This document shows, piece after piece, positions 12,001 to 15,000 of a stretch of DNA of 17,580 bases. The notes beneath the pieces are model-generated. The model made no database searches and was not told where the DNA came from. It saw only the letters and a program-made list of their open reading frames with translations. A program made the position numbers and the translations under genes. The stretch comes from Temnopleurus reevesii (taxonomy: Eukaryota > Echinodermata > Echinoidea > Temnopleuroida > Temnopleuridae). The stretch's first letter is position 1. Each line of letters opens with the position of its first letter. The stretch covers positions 1 to 17,580 of the forward strand of contig BQKZ01010894.1 of the NCBI GenBank assembly GCA_036244855.1. The letters run 5' to 3'.

Positions 12001-15000
12001 GGTGTGTTCTCGCCAGCGATGTGAGGGCGTACTATTAAAGAAAAAATGAAATTGTCTTTGATTAACCCATCGTGTCCTGGAATTGTTCTACAGCATATTT
12101 GATAAATTTTATTCCTTGAATTGCAAACATTAGTTGCTCTATTCTATTAAAGCAAGAAAAAGACATTGTCATTGATCAACCCATTCAATATTGGAAACGT
12201 TATAGAGCATATTCAATACATTTTTTCCTTGAATTGCAAACATTTTGTTGTTCTACTCTATTAAAATAAAAAAATATTGTCCTTGATTAACACATTCTCC
12301 ACTGGAAATGTTTTAGAGCATGTTAAATAAATTTGCCTCCTTGAATTATATTCTATTTCTTCAACATTAAGCTAACATAATATTACCTACCCTGTGTGTC
12401 GATGAAGACATTGATGGTATCAAATCCACTGTCGCTCTGCGCTCTGCATTCGTAGTGCCCATTATCGTACGGCTGCAGACTTGATATCAGGAGCGTATTA
12501 TCTGCAAGGACTGTGTAGCCTCGTAGCTGCTCTATGGGAATACCATCTTTGAACCAGCTGATTTGGGGGCGGGGTGTACCAGTTGCTAGGCAGGGGATGC
12601 GGACCTCCGTGTTCATCACCTGCTCCATTACTTCTGGGAGTTCAGTGAGGATGCGGGGAGCATCTGGTGGTAGAAAAGGAAAAGAGCTATTGTAAAAAAC
12701 CAATACTTGTGCTTAAATAAATAACACAAATGCTCTTCTTTCATAATGATCATGCTATGTGATATCAAAGTTTTCATCATCTATCGATTAAAAGAAATTG
12801 GTGTTAACAAAAGTTGAATTCCAGTTCCATTAGTTAACCCTTTCTGTGTTGCACTGATTATGAAAGTAGGGATTACATTGCCAAATCCACCAGCTGAGGC
12901 ATTCCAAAGAATAGAAAGCATGCTCTGGCTACTGTTATACTCCCTGGGTTTACACACAAAAGAGCACTACCCATAGAGGTGTGTGGTTTTACAAAAATGC
13001 GAACAAAACCACTAACGTGTTAAAAAAAACCAATGAATCTTATTGTAATGGGTCGAATGTATAGTTTCTACAAGACTCTAAACTTAATCCAACTTATTTA
13101 CAGAACATGACCTACCCTTGATGTGCAGTGTTATCCTCTTTGTGTCCGATCCCGCTTGGTTGACCACCAAACAGTAATAAACCCCAGCATCCAGCTCACT
13201 CACATCACTGATAACCAAGGAGCCTTCTTCAAGTTTGTGAAATCGTGGGTTGACACGATAGTTGAGCTGCAGACCGCCTTTGTCCCACAGGGTCAAGGGG
13301 GTGGGTACACCGATAGAGTCGCAAGGGAGGGTCACGTTCTGGCCTAGGTAGGCTGTGACAGAGTTGGGTCCGGGACTGATGTAGGGTGGTACTGAAAAAT
13401 AAAACAAATAGAAGTTATAAAAAGAGTCCTGACTGTATCATTTCATCTTATTGCAGTGACCATAGAAGTGGAAGCACCAAGAGCCGCAACCTGGGGGCAT
13501 ATCATTGTACATTGTCATGTGTCCGGATCATGACTTATTTCATGATTAACCCTCCTTGTTTTCCGAATAAATTTTATACATGATTGCTTCCGTTACTCTC
13601 ATCGATAGAGGAAAAACTATTGATTTTTGTTTTAGGACAACTCCTGTGTATTGTTTATACCGAGAATAGTAGCTATTTTTTGCTGATTCCCTTGGGTGGC
13701 AGCTATAGACAGGTTTGACTTTACATATCCTCTTCTTTCTGGGCAATTGTTTTAGAAAATTCACTGAAACAAATCAGCAACTAACCTTGCACATTGATCT
13801 CATAATTCCGGGAGATGTTTCCGACAATGTTAGTCGCGATGCAGGTGTACGTTCCGGAGTCCCTGACGACTGCCATGGGGATCTTGAGAGATGAGGGCAG
13901 AATGCGGTAGTGGGGGTTGGTGTAAGGGATCACTCTGCCATCTTTGAGCCACGTAATGGTAGGAGGGGGGTAACTGTCCACCTCGCAGGGGAGCGAGACA
14001 GGGTTGTTAAGGGTGACGTCGTAGCTGGTGTCACCATCAATGGGGGACGTTGGTGGCACTGCGGGGCAAGAAATATTACGAAAATGGTGTTGAAGATAGA
14101 AGTATACATCACCTAGAATCATCATATCACTAAAATGTTGAGATCCATTTCATATAAACATGTATTGAATAACAATGAACTTATTTTTGGTGAATTCATC
14201 TTCCTCATTAGTGTCTCCATTAGCAATTTTCCATATTGCCAAATTAAGCAGTTTCACAGTTACATTGTATCTAGGAGTATCTTGTGGGGAAAGTTGCAAA
14301 ATTTGCTTATCAAACCATCAAAATCTAGTCCCCGTTTCCCTTTTCAAAAAAGAAGACCAATTAGCTGTTTATGGCGGTAGTGGGAAAGTATTAATTCCCG
14401 CACAATTCAGGGTTTGTATCTGTAAAACTTACCATAGACTGTCAGCTCCATATGTTTATGTTCATATCCCGCCACGTTGGTCACAGTACATGTGTAGTTG
14501 CCTGTGTCTTCTCTAATTGTAGATGCTATGAGCAGTGAGTTGGTTGGTGTTACATAGTACCTACATAAATGCAAGAAAATAATGATATATAAGAATGTGA
14601 CGTCACGCAAATTGCAAGTCTCTGATGGAGTAGTTCAGTCACTTGTGGTTTAGTTTGCTTTTCACAGATGAAAAAAAAATCTTATGTACTCTTTGATAGT
14701 AGATGCTATGAGAAGCAAGTTGGTAGGTGTGACATAGTACCTATATGAATACAGCAAAATAACATGTGACAGTGTGATGTCATGAAGATGAAATTCTGCT
14801 GGATTTCTTTTTATAGACATTTGTGTTATAATTTGTTTTTCACGGATGTGTACTATATAAGCTGAGAGTTTCGCTGGATTTTTATTTTTAATAATATTGC
14901 GACAATGAATTCACTTCAATTTTCAATCATTTGAATACCGCTGTGTGCACAAAAAGCTTTCAAAGCGTGAAAATAACTTGCCAATGCATGAAAATGCCTA

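Noticed and set aside
13546..13764. 72-codon minus-strand open frame
   Set aside because: Falls wholly in an intron between two Ig exons, with no Ig motif and no splice sites in phase.
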